From contig DAIDKK010000008.1 of the NCBI GenBank assembly GCA_027450065.1, positions 1 through 33,049 on the forward strand: a stretch of 33,049 nucleotides of DNA. Direction: 5' to 3'. This stretch comes from Candidatus Saccharimonadota bacterium (GTDB taxonomy: Bacteria > Patescibacteriota > Saccharimonadia > Saccharimonadales > UBA4665). Shown one piece after another: positions 6,519 to 13,260 of the stretch. The first letter of the stretch is position 1, and the number at the start of each line of letters is the position of its first letter. A program made the position numbers and the translations under genes. Under the pieces are notes generated by a model, which searched no databases, was not told where the DNA came from, and worked only from the letters and a program-made list of their open reading frames with translations.

Positions 6519-7451
6519 TTGGCTCGTACTATGAAACGAACATATATTTCGAACCTACTTTCTACCATCGTTCTGAGCCTCGTATTACTTCTTGGTATTA
6601 CGAGCCATAGCTCCGCGCTTGGCAGTCCGAACCCGAACCAATCGAGTGCAACAGGGGTACAGGGTACTATTTCTAGCCCACCTCCCCGTACAGCGGCCAC
6701 TATCGTGACCCCAGTACCTGGTAGAGTCTTTACTTCTGTACCGGTGACCGTGAGTGGGCTCTGCACGACTGGTTTGCTCGTAAAGGTATTTAGCAATAAT
6801 ATTTTCGTGGGTTCGGTGCAGTGTACGAGTGGCAGCTATAGCCTTCAGGCAGACCTATTTAGCGGCCAAAATGATCTTGTCAGTCGAGTATATGACGCTC
6901 TTGATCAGGCCGGACCAGATAGCAGTACTGTAACTATCACTTTCCAAGATGCCCAATTTGCAGCTTTTGGACAGCGAATAAGTCTAAGCAGTAATCTCGC
7001 TAAACTTGGTGCAGACGTAGGGTCAAAATTATCATGGCCAATTATTTTAAGCGGTGGTACTGGCCCGTATGCCATAAGTGTTGATTGGGGGGATAACTCC
7101 GCAGCTGACTTGCAGAGTCAGCCATTCGCTAGCAGTTTCAATATCTCACACGTGTACGCGGCTGCTGGCATCTATAGAGTAGTGGTGAAGGCAACTGATT
7201 CCACTGGGGCAGCCGCCTTTCTCCAGATTGTCGGCGTTGGCAACGGGGCGGTCACGCAGGCTACGAGCAGTAGCAGCTCAAATGGTAGCGGAACGATTCA
7301 AGTACGATATATCTGGTGGCCAGTGCTTGCCATACTACCGATTATGCTGGCAGCATTCTGGGTAGGGAAGCGATATGAACTGGCTGCGATTCATAAGCAA
7401 ATCGAGCGTCAAACAGAACAATATGCCGCTCGGGAAGATCCCCAAACCTAA
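6519..7451 (+). CDS. PKD-domain surface protein, C-terminally anchored
   Basis: 310 aa from a TTG at 6519, or 306 aa from the ATG at 6531; both give a signal peptide (hydrophobic core about 12-28 of the longer form, cleavage near S-S-A-L). Residues about 60-150 form a bacterial Ig-like domain that opens P-V-P-G and carries V-T-V-S-G-L-C. Residues about 170-240 are a PKD domain, with V-D-W-G-D-N-S followed by H-V-Y-A-A-A-G-I-Y-R-V-V-V. A membrane helix at about 266-286 and a charged cytoplasmic tail finish the protein. The topology matches the preceding DUF916-like protein, and both probably project from the membrane. A -10-like TATGCTATAAG at 6495-6505 lies close upstream; no good ribosome site is seen. 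Confidence 0.75.
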   Translation: MARTMKRTYISNLLSTIVLSLVLLLGITSHSSALGSPNPNQSSATGVQGTISSPPPRTAATIVTPVPGRVFTSVPVTVSGLCTTGLLVKVFSNNIFVGSVQCTSGSYSLQADLFSGQNDLVSRVYDALDQAGPDSSTVTITFQDAQFAAFGQRISLSSNLAKLGADVGSKLSWPIILSGGTGPYAISVDWGDNSAADLQSQPFASSFNISHVYAAAGIYRVVVKATDSTGAAAFLQIVGVGNGAVTQATSSSSSNGSGTIQVRYIWWPVLAILPIMLAAFWVGKRYELAAIHKQIERQTEQYAAREDPQT

Positions 7452-7489
7452 GCAGCCGAAGATATGAAAGTAGCCGAAACGCGCTAATC

Positions 7490-7498
7490 TGGTAAAAT
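7490..7498 (+). promoter_or_regulatory. Extended -10 for mnmA, near-leaderless
   Basis: TGG-TAAAAT ends 9 nt before the ATG at 7508, so transcription should begin at or within a few nt of the start codon. No Shine-Dalgarno is present. The -35 region is poor. Confidence 0.55.
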
Positions 7499-7507
7499 AG
7501 GGGCGTT

Positions 7508-8551
7508 ATGGCAAAAGTATACGTTGGTATGAGTGGTGGAGTGGACAGTTCGGTTACGGCCGCGCTGTTGGTTCAAGCTGGCCACGAGGTTACGGGCGTG
7601 TATATGAAAAACTGGAGTCAGGACTTGCCTGGCATGGTATGCCCCTGGAAAGAAGATTACCAAGACGCAAAACGCGTAGCCGTGCAGCTCGGTATTCCGT
7701 TCAAGATGTATGACTTCGAGACCGAGTATCGTCAGCGGGTAGTCGACTATATGCTCAATGGCTACCGCCAAGGCTTAACGCCAAACCCCGATATTATGTG
7801 CAACCAAGAGGTAAAATTTAAACTCTTTCTCGACACTGCACTGGCCGATGGCGCGGATATGATTGCCACAGGCCACTATGCCCGCGTGGCCGACGGCCAA
7901 TTACTAACTGCTGCTAATGCAGACAAGGATCAGACGTACTTTTTGTATCGAGTCACCGAAGATGCGCTGAAGCACTCACTGATGCCGATTGGCGAATATA
8001 AAACCAAGAAAGAAGTGCGAGAGGTCGCCGCAAGACTGGGTTTGGCTACCGCCCAAAAGAAAGACAGCCAAGGCATTTGCTTTGTTGGAAAAGTGGGCAT
8101 CAAGGACTTTTTGCTGCACGAGCTTGGCCCGCAAGAGCACGGTACTATACTTGACCAGAACGGTGTTGCTCTCGGCGAACATGACGGTGCAATTTTCTAT
8201 ACAATTGGTCAACGCCAAGGCTTAGGTGTCGGCGGCGGCTTGCCATACTATGTTACGGGCAAAGATATGGCGAAGAATGAAGTCTATGTAACGACCGACA
8301 TTTCGGATAAAAAACTGTGGCATGAGTCACTCAATCTAACCGAACTGCATTGGATAAACAAACCACCAGAAGAAGGTAAAATATATCATGTTCGCACCCG
8401 TTATCGAGCTGCACTAGTGGGCTGTACACTTAAACTCATTGGTAAAACAGCGGAGGTAACGCTAACTGACCCAGTCCGTGCCATTACTCCTGGCCAATCC
8501 GCTGTCTTTTATGATGGCAACCACGTGCTTGGTGGTGGCATCGTTATCTAA
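7508..8551 (+). CDS. mnmA: tRNA-uridine 2-sulfurtransferase MnmA
   Basis: 347 aa, the normal length for MnmA. The enzyme activates U34 of Lys, Glu and Gln tRNAs with ATP and installs sulfur at position 2. Visible features: PP-loop S-G-G-V-D-S-S at residues 9-15; the first catalytic cysteine C98 in N-P-D-I-M-C-N; T-G-H-Y-A-R at 121-126; K-D-Q-T-Y-F-L at 140-146; the second catalytic cysteine C191 in S-Q-G-I-C-F-V-G; and the C-terminal beta-barrel starting around I-G-Q-R-Q-G-L-G. All expected key residues are present. The gene is monocistronic or leads into alaS, which has its own -10 box. Confidence 0.95.
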   Translation: MAKVYVGMSGGVDSSVTAALLVQAGHEVTGVYMKNWSQDLPGMVCPWKEDYQDAKRVAVQLGIPFKMYDFETEYRQRVVDYMLNGYRQGLTPNPDIMCNQEVKFKLFLDTALADGADMIATGHYARVADGQLLTAANADKDQTYFLYRVTEDALKHSLMPIGEYKTKKEVREVAARLGLATAQKKDSQGICFVGKVGIKDFLLHELGPQEHGTILDQNGVALGEHDGAIFYTIGQRQGLGVGGGLPYYVTGKDMAKNEVYVTTDISDKKLWHESLNLTELHWINKPPEEGKIYHVRTRYRAALVGCTLKLIGKTAEVTLTDPVRAITPGQSAVFYDGNHVLGGGIVI

Positions 8552-8607
8552 TACTTGAAAAGACGATTTGGTACTAGCATGGCTGCTAGCTTGCTATCCG
8601 GTGTATC

Positions 8608-8616
8608 TGTTACAAT
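8608..8616 (+). promoter_or_regulatory. Extended -10 for alaS, leaderless
   Basis: TGT-TACAAT ends 7 nt before the ATG at 8624. Transcription is expected to start on the start codon itself. There is no ribosome binding site, and this placement supports 8624 rather than an upstream codon as the start. Confidence 0.6.
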
Positions 8617-8623
8617 GTACCAG

Positions 8624-10597
8624 ATGAACGCACAAGACATTCGCGCCAAATACCTCGCCTTTTTCGAGGAACGAGGCCACACGGTTATACCACGGGCCAA
8701 GCTTATTCCCGAGAACGACCCAACCACGTTATTTACTGGTTCCGGTATGCAGCCGATGATTCCGTATCTGCTGGGCGAGCCACATTCGGGTGGCGTCCGT
8801 CTGGCGGACAGTCAGACCTGCCTGCGCGCCCAAGACATTGACGAAGTGGGCGACAATCGCCACACCACGTTCTTTGAGATGCTCGGCAACTGGAGCTTGG
8901 GCGACTATTTTAAGGCAGAGCAAGTGCCGTGGATGTTTGAATTCTTGACAGATGTTGTGGGGCTGGACCCGCGTAAGCTTTACATCACCTGCTTTATTGG
9001 TGCGCCCGAATATGACATCCCCAAAGACACTGAGGCAGCCGAGTTGTGGCAGAAACTGTTTGATGCAAAAGGGCTGAGCTCTGGCGTAGCCGACATTGGC
9101 TCTGAAGACGATGGCTACAAGCGTGGTATTAAAGAAGGCGAGCGTATCTTTTATTACGATGGCAGCAAAAACTGGTGGAGCCGTAATGGCCGCCCAGAAA
9201 CCACGCCAGTCGGCGATCCATGTGGGCCAGACAGCGAAATGTTCTACGATTTTGGTACGCCACACAATCCAGAATACGGTGAATACTGCCATCCAAACTG
9301 TGACTGCGGTCGGTTTATGGAAATCGGCAATAATGTGTTTATGGCCTATCGCAAAGAAGCGGAAGGTACATTTGTGCCACTCGAGAAGCCAAATATTGAT
9401 CACGGTTCTGGCTTGGAGCGTATTGCCGCTGCCGCCAACGATGACCCAGACGTGTTTAAGATTAGCCTGATGTGGCCGGTTATCGAAAAACTTGAGCAGA
9501 TCTCTGGCAAAACCTACGATAGCAATACGAATGCCATGCGCGTGATAGTCGACCACCTGCGCGCCGCAACTTTTTTGGCGGTAGACGGCGTTGTCCCAAG
9601 CAACAAAGAGCAGGGCTACGTGATGCGCCGCTTGCTGCGCCGTGCTATTCGCTTTGCCTTTGAACTCGGTATAGAGCAGAACTTCCTGCAAGAGATCGTA
9701 CCGGTTATCGCTGACCTATACGAAGCAGATTTCCCAGAAGTCGTGAAAAACCGTGAAAAGATTACTGAGGTACTCGTAAAAGAAGAAAAAGTCTTCCGCC
9801 AAACCCTCCGCAAGGGTATTCAGATGTTTGAGAAGAAAATTATCTGGGTAGATATTAAAACAGGTAATAGATATGATCACTTATTTGCCTCAAGAGCTGG
9901 AGAAGATAACCCTATATTTAAACGAGAAGAAGTTACGCCTATGGTTGATGGCTCGGCACTCTACGATTTATATGACACGTTCGGATTCCCAGTTGAATTA
10001 AGTGTTGAAGAAGCATTTAAGCAGAATGTTACGTTGAGTGGTGAGTGGCGGGAAGAATTCGATGCCAAGATGCAAGAGCAGCGCGAGCGCAGTCAGACAG
10101 CAGCCAAGGGTACCTTTAAGGGTGGCCTCGGCGGTCAGACATTGCAGCACAAGAAATACCACACTGCTACACACTTGCTACAGTCGGCCTTGCGCCAGCT
10201 GTTTGGGTCAGAGCTTCGCCAGCACGGCAGCAACATCACAGAGGAACGCCTGCGCTTTGACTTTAACCTCGACCGTAAAATGACGCCCGAGGAAATTGCC
10301 AAGGCCGAAGAACTCGTAAACGGCTGGATCACCGAAGACTTGCCAGTAAAATTTACCGAATACTCGACGCAGCAAGCGCTCGATATGGGTGCAATCGGGC
10401 CGTTTGGCGAGCGCTATGGTGAAACCGTAAAAGTCTATCAGATGGGACCAGATGATCACATAGCCAGTCTCGAAATTTGTGGTGGCCCGCACGTGGATCA
10501 TACTGGTCAGCTGGCCGAGGGCGGCAAGCGTTTCAAAATTATCAAAGAAGAAGCATCCTCTGCTGGTATTCGCCGTATCAAAGCCATGCTTGTGTAG
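8624..10597 (+). CDS. alaS: Alanyl-tRNA synthetase, lacking the C-Ala domain
   Basis: 657 aa charging tRNA-Ala. The start at 8624 gives the canonical opening M-N-A-Q-D-I-R-A-K-Y-L-A-F-F with R-G-H-T; an in-frame upstream codon (8555) would add 23 unlike residues. Class II catalytic core: G-S-G-M-Q-P-M near residues 45-51, R-H-T-T-F-F-E-M-L-G-N near 80-90, D-H-G-S-G-L-E-R near 262-269. The editing domain has H-T-A-T-H-L-L and the C-G-G-P-H metal site near its end. The protein stops there: the C-terminal Ala domain (E. coli AlaRS is 876 aa) is missing. Residues about 404-440 hold an insertion in an AT-rich patch. Confidence 0.95.
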   Translation: MNAQDIRAKYLAFFEERGHTVIPRAKLIPENDPTTLFTGSGMQPMIPYLLGEPHSGGVRLADSQTCLRAQDIDEVGDNRHTTFFEMLGNWSLGDYFKAEQVPWMFEFLTDVVGLDPRKLYITCFIGAPEYDIPKDTEAAELWQKLFDAKGLSSGVADIGSEDDGYKRGIKEGERIFYYDGSKNWWSRNGRPETTPVGDPCGPDSEMFYDFGTPHNPEYGEYCHPNCDCGRFMEIGNNVFMAYRKEAEGTFVPLEKPNIDHGSGLERIAAAANDDPDVFKISLMWPVIEKLEQISGKTYDSNTNAMRVIVDHLRAATFLAVDGVVPSNKEQGYVMRRLLRRAIRFAFELGIEQNFLQEIVPVIADLYEADFPEVVKNREKITEVLVKEEKVFRQTLRKGIQMFEKKIIWVDIKTGNRYDHLFASRAGEDNPIFKREEVTPMVDGSALYDLYDTFGFPVELSVEEAFKQNVTLSGEWREEFDAKMQEQRERSQTAAKGTFKGGLGGQTLQHKKYHTATHLLQSALRQLFGSELRQHGSNITEERLRFDFNLDRKMTPEEIAKAEELVNGWITEDLPVKFTEYSTQQALDMGAIGPFGERYGETVKVYQMGPDDHIASLEICGGPHVDHTGQLAEGGKRFKIIKEEASSAGIRRIKAMLV

Positions 10598-10615
10598 TTC
10601 CCCGCAAGTACGACC

Positions 10616-10737
10616 CGAACAAAAACCACACTTTTGTCTTGGCACGATGATAATTCAAGCAGAGTGAGAATTGTATGCTGAGCCGGCATTTTTTGCCGCC
10701 CGAAGCTATAGAAGAACGCTTGTGGGTATAGCTGTTA
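10616..10737. repeat. R2 copy B: structured intergenic repeat
   Basis: The core 10647-10717 matches R2 copy A (835-904) at about 57 of 71 positions. Stems: ACAAAA/TTTTGT within 10619-10636; ATAATTC with GAATTGT, which keeps the stem through a G-U; CGGCA with TGCCG around a T-rich loop (about 10684-10698); and AGCTATA with TATAGCT (10704-10710/10726-10732). It begins shortly after the alaS stop and precedes the small gene at 10824. It could be a 3' UTR element of alaS or a leader of the next gene. Confidence 0.7.
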
Positions 10738-10782
10738 CTGTAAGTTCCCTTACTGAAACAACTCTTTCGGGGCGTACTATCA

Positions 10783-10803
10783 GGTTATAGTAAGCGTAAC
10801 CTA
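10783..10803 (+). promoter_or_regulatory. Hairpin and -10-like box before the small ORF
   Basis: AGGTTA and TAACCT form a 6-bp inverted repeat enclosing TATAGT (10786-10791), a candidate -10 with no good -35. An AGGAC run before the ATG at 10824 could serve as ribosome binding site. Confidence 0.3.
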
Positions 10804-10823
10804 ATAAAAAAGGACAGGACAGT

Positions 10824-11081
10824 ATGCTATCTGTACGGACAGAATTTCATCTTATGAATAGTGGTAGTGGAGAGGTAGTAGCCGAAATTAAGCCGGTTCC
10901 GCGTGATGCGCATGACGTTGCAGAGATTAACGCTGTGCTTGGGTGTTTGAGCGTGGGCGCGCCGGATGTAAAAGTATACGAACAGCAGGATGTTATGATT
11001 GCCCATCTTGCGCCAGATGTCAAAAGAGAATCTGCTTGCGCGGTTCTTGGCAGTGTCGGTTGCAAGAATGTTGACGAATAA
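10824..11081 (+). CDS. Small hypothetical protein
   Basis: 85 aa, not recognised. It has a plausible ribosome site (AAAGGACAGGAC) and good coding character, no membrane segment and no signal peptide. The pattern of alternating hydrophobic strands with two helices, and two cysteines near the C-terminus (S-A-C-A-V-L, V-G-C-K-N), suggests a small cytoplasmic alpha/beta protein. It sits between alaS/R2 and the fibre cassette, with 115 nt before the next gene, so it need not belong to either. Confidence 0.55.
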   Translation: MLSVRTEFHLMNSGSGEVVAEIKPVPRDAHDVAEINAVLGCLSVGAPDVKVYEQQDVMIAHLAPDVKRESACAVLGSVGCKNVDE

Positions 11082-11111
11082 TTGATGAGTTGTTAAAGCA
11101 AAAGCGCTATC

Positions 11112-11183
11112 GACATTTTACTGCAATGTATGTATAAATATGTAGTAAGCCGTTCTGTGACACTTAAAGGGCAGTAAAACGTC
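11112..11183 (+). repeat. Inverted repeat flanking the upstream region of the first fibre gene
   Basis: TTTTACTGC at 11116-11124 is the exact reverse complement of 11171-11179; adding GAC (11112-11114) and GTC (11181-11183) gives 12 of 13 paired positions. The 46-nt interior holds TATAAAT (about 11133), a possible -10 box. The right arm lies just before the AAGGA ribosome site of the gene at 11197. Could be an operator pair or a hairpin that masks the leader. Confidence 0.5.
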
Positions 11184-11196
11184 AAGGAATTTATAG

Positions 11197-12378
11197 ATGG
11201 CACGCAGGCCAACGCCAGGATCAGATGATGGTATATGGGGTGATATCCTCAATACATATCTTGATGTGTCACTCAATGCCGACGGAACCCTTAAAGACAA
11301 AATCGTTGGGACAACTACCTTAAATGTTGGTACGCCTGCAGCGGGGCAATTACTCTCATATGATGGGACGGGTCTTAACTGGACAACATCGACAAGTGCC
11401 GGTACGGTGCCTGATGCCGATGCGACAACGAAGGGGCTAGTACAACTGACAGGTGATTTTGGTGGCACTGCTGCATCGCCGACTGTCCCAGGGCTTGCAA
11501 CTAAAGCTGATGCCGCTGCATTAGCAGCACATACTTCTAACACCTCTAACCCGCACAATGTAACTCAAGCACAAGTTGGCCTAGGGAACGTCGATAACAC
11601 TTCTGATGTAAGCAAGCCAGTCTCCACGGCAACTCAAAACGCCCTCAATCTAAAGGCTACTCTTGCCTCCCCCACCTTCACTGGTACGGTGACTGTGCCA
11701 ACGCCTATAAACAGCACTGATGCGGCAACAAAAACATACGTCGACAGTGCCGCATCATCGAAGCTGAGTAATATAACTGGTCTTGTTGCTGCCGGCACGA
11801 ATGTGACGCTCTCTGGATCTGGTACTTCTGGTTCTCCCTACCAGATTAGTGCAACCTCAGGCGCAGTCATCTCGGATGCTACCTCTACTACAAAAGGTAT
11901 CGTGCAGCTTGCTGGCGATTTGGGTGGTACGGCCGCTGCTCCGACGGTGCCTGGTCTCGCAGGTAAGGCAAATACTGTACATACCCATACCGCAACAGAT
12001 ATTACGACTGGCATCCTTGTTCCGGCGCGGCTAGGGACTGGCACCGCCAATAGCACGACGTACCTGCGTGGCGATGGATCTTGGGCTACCCCGTCTGGAA
12101 GTGGTGGCGGTCGAGTTGCCGTGGCGCAATCCGCGAATTATACGGCAAATCCGGGTGATTTTGTCATAGGCAATGCTGCAGCGGCCGCATTTACGGTTAC
12201 CCTACCTACTCCTACGAATGGCGCACAGGTCAGCGTCAAAAAAATTGATTCATCGGTAAATGGGATATTGGTACAACCTGCTTCTGGGCAGATTGATGGT
12301 TCAGCCTCTGTGGTGGTAAATACCCAATGGCAGAGCAAGGACTTTTTTAGTGATGGAACGACCTGGTATAACGTATAG
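11197..12378 (+). CDS. Phage tail-fibre-like protein
   Basis: 393 aa with no signal peptide or membrane segment. The N-terminal domain (R-P-T-P-G-S-D-D-G-I-W-G-D-I-L-N) looks like a mounting domain. A near-duplicate unit occurs at residues 77-103 and 231-258 (T-T-K-G-[LI]-V-Q-L-x-G-D-[FL]-G-G-T-A). Residues 120-147 carry H-N-V-T-x-A-Q-V-G-L-G-N-V-D-N-T-S-D followed by K-P-V-S-T-A-T, and residues 279-299 carry L-G-T-G-T-A-N-S-T-T-Y-L-R-G-D-G-S-W; both are typical of tail fibres. Residues 307-393 form a C-terminal head. First of four consecutive fibre-type genes; AAGGA ribosome site. An adhesion or receptor-binding role is inference; export route is unclear. Confidence 0.78.
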   Translation: MARRPTPGSDDGIWGDILNTYLDVSLNADGTLKDKIVGTTTLNVGTPAAGQLLSYDGTGLNWTTSTSAGTVPDADATTKGLVQLTGDFGGTAASPTVPGLATKADAAALAAHTSNTSNPHNVTQAQVGLGNVDNTSDVSKPVSTATQNALNLKATLASPTFTGTVTVPTPINSTDAATKTYVDSAASSKLSNITGLVAAGTNVTLSGSGTSGSPYQISATSGAVISDATSTTKGIVQLAGDLGGTAAAPTVPGLAGKANTVHTHTATDITTGILVPARLGTGTANSTTYLRGDGSWATPSGSGGGRVAVAQSANYTANPGDFVIGNAAAAAFTVTLPTPTNGAQVSVKKIDSSVNGILVQPASGQIDGSASVVVNTQWQSKDFFSDGTTWYNV

Positions 12379-12390
12379 GGGGATAGGCAT

Positions 12391-12867
12391 ATGTCATATG
12401 ACCCGGGTATAAGTGGTATTTCTGGGGCTTCAGATGTCTTCTTAAATAGTCCCGTGACAGGTAATTTCTTAAACTATAATACCAGTACCGCAAAATGGCA
12501 GAATTCAACGCTTGCAGGCTATGCAGCGCTTGCAAATGGCGGGGGCGCAGAAACTGTCTTTACCCTAAGCGCAACCGGTGTCACAACTCTTGACTTGGCG
12601 AACGGAAACATTTTTGTAGCTACCCTCACGAGCAATACGACCTACGCATTTAGTGGCGCAACTGCTGGGAAGGCTTGCTCATTTGCGCTCTATAATACAC
12701 AAAATGCGACAGGCGGCTTTACGGTCACATGGCCCACGACTGTCAAATGGTCGGGAGGTGCACCCGTACTTACGACAATGGCCAGTAGTGTAGATATCCT
12801 CGTTTTTGAGACGATTGATGGGGGCGCAAGCTGGTACGGCTCCTTAGTTGGCACAAACTTCACTTGA
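12391..12867 (+). CDS. Short tail-fibre-like protein with shared N-terminal tag
   Basis: 158 aa, 12 nt after the previous stop, with a purine-rich GGGGGAT ribosome site, so co-translated with it. Residues 1-21 are nearly identical to those of the gene at 12961 (20 of 21). The rest (T-L-D-L-A-N-G-N-I-F, T-S-N-T-T-Y-A-F-S-G-A, W-P-T-T-V-K-W-S-G-G, then D-G-G-A-S-W-Y-G) resembles a compact beta-rich head common in phage tail proteins. No signal peptide. Function unknown beyond that resemblance. Confidence 0.72.
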   Translation: MSYDPGISGISGASDVFLNSPVTGNFLNYNTSTAKWQNSTLAGYAALANGGGAETVFTLSATGVTTLDLANGNIFVATLTSNTTYAFSGATAGKACSFALYNTQNATGGFTVTWPTTVKWSGGAPVLTTMASSVDILVFETIDGGASWYGSLVGTNFT

Positions 12868-12915
12868 TACAGAGGTACTTCTTGAGTATTTGCGCAATAT
12901 GTTAGTAGCTTCGTA

Positions 12916-12924
12916 TGGTATGAT
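12916..12924 (+). promoter_or_regulatory. Extended -10 for fibre gene at 12961
   Basis: TGG-TATGAT with no good -35 at 17 nt. The leader would be about 30 nt and holds GAGCAGGAA before the ATG. It allows the last two fibre genes to be transcribed apart from the first two. Confidence 0.45.
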
Positions 12925-12960
12925 ACAAATTAATACTTACTGTGAGCAGGAATTAAGTAT

Positions 12961-13260
12961 ATGTCCTATGACCCAGGTATAAGTGGTATCTCAGGTGCTT
13001 CAGATGTATTCCTCAATAACCCTGCCGCTAATGATGCTCTTTCTTACAGCACTGCTACAGGCAAATGGGAGAATCTTCCTGTTGATAAAGCCAGAATAGG
13101 CCTAGCCAACGTTGATAACACTGCTGACATTGATAAGCCCATTTCGACCGCGGCTCAAGCAGCAATCGCGACAAAACAGCCCCAGGGTGGCGTCGTTGCG
13201 ACAGTGAGTGATATCCCGGCCGGAGCAGCAGTTGGCTCTCTCTGGGTAGTTACTTCATGA
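12961..13260 (+). CDS. Very short fibre-like protein with shared N-terminal tag
   Basis: 99 aa. Residues 1-21 repeat the tag of the 12391 product. Residues 45-66 hold a tail-fibre unit (R-I-G-L-A-N-V-D-N-T-A-D followed by K-P-I-S-T-A-A-Q) also present in the 393-aa protein. It ends in S-L-W-V-V-T-S, with the stop overlapping the start of the next gene (ATGA), so the two are translationally coupled. It may act as an adaptor that carries the large GDPD protein; this is inference from gene order. No signal peptide. Confidence 0.68.
   Translation: MSYDPGISGISGASDVFLNNPAANDALSYSTATGKWENLPVDKARIGLANVDNTADIDKPISTAAQAAIATKQPQGGVVATVSDIPAGAAVGSLWVVTS

Noticed and set aside
8555-8623. Upstream in-frame extension of alaS
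   Set aside because: Adds 23 residues unlike any AlaRS and runs across the -10 box; the 8624 start matches the family.
8729-9691. 320-aa open frame antisense to alaS
   Set aside because: Lies fully within alaS, has no ribosome site or promoter and no recognisable domain; a shadow of the codon bias of alaS.
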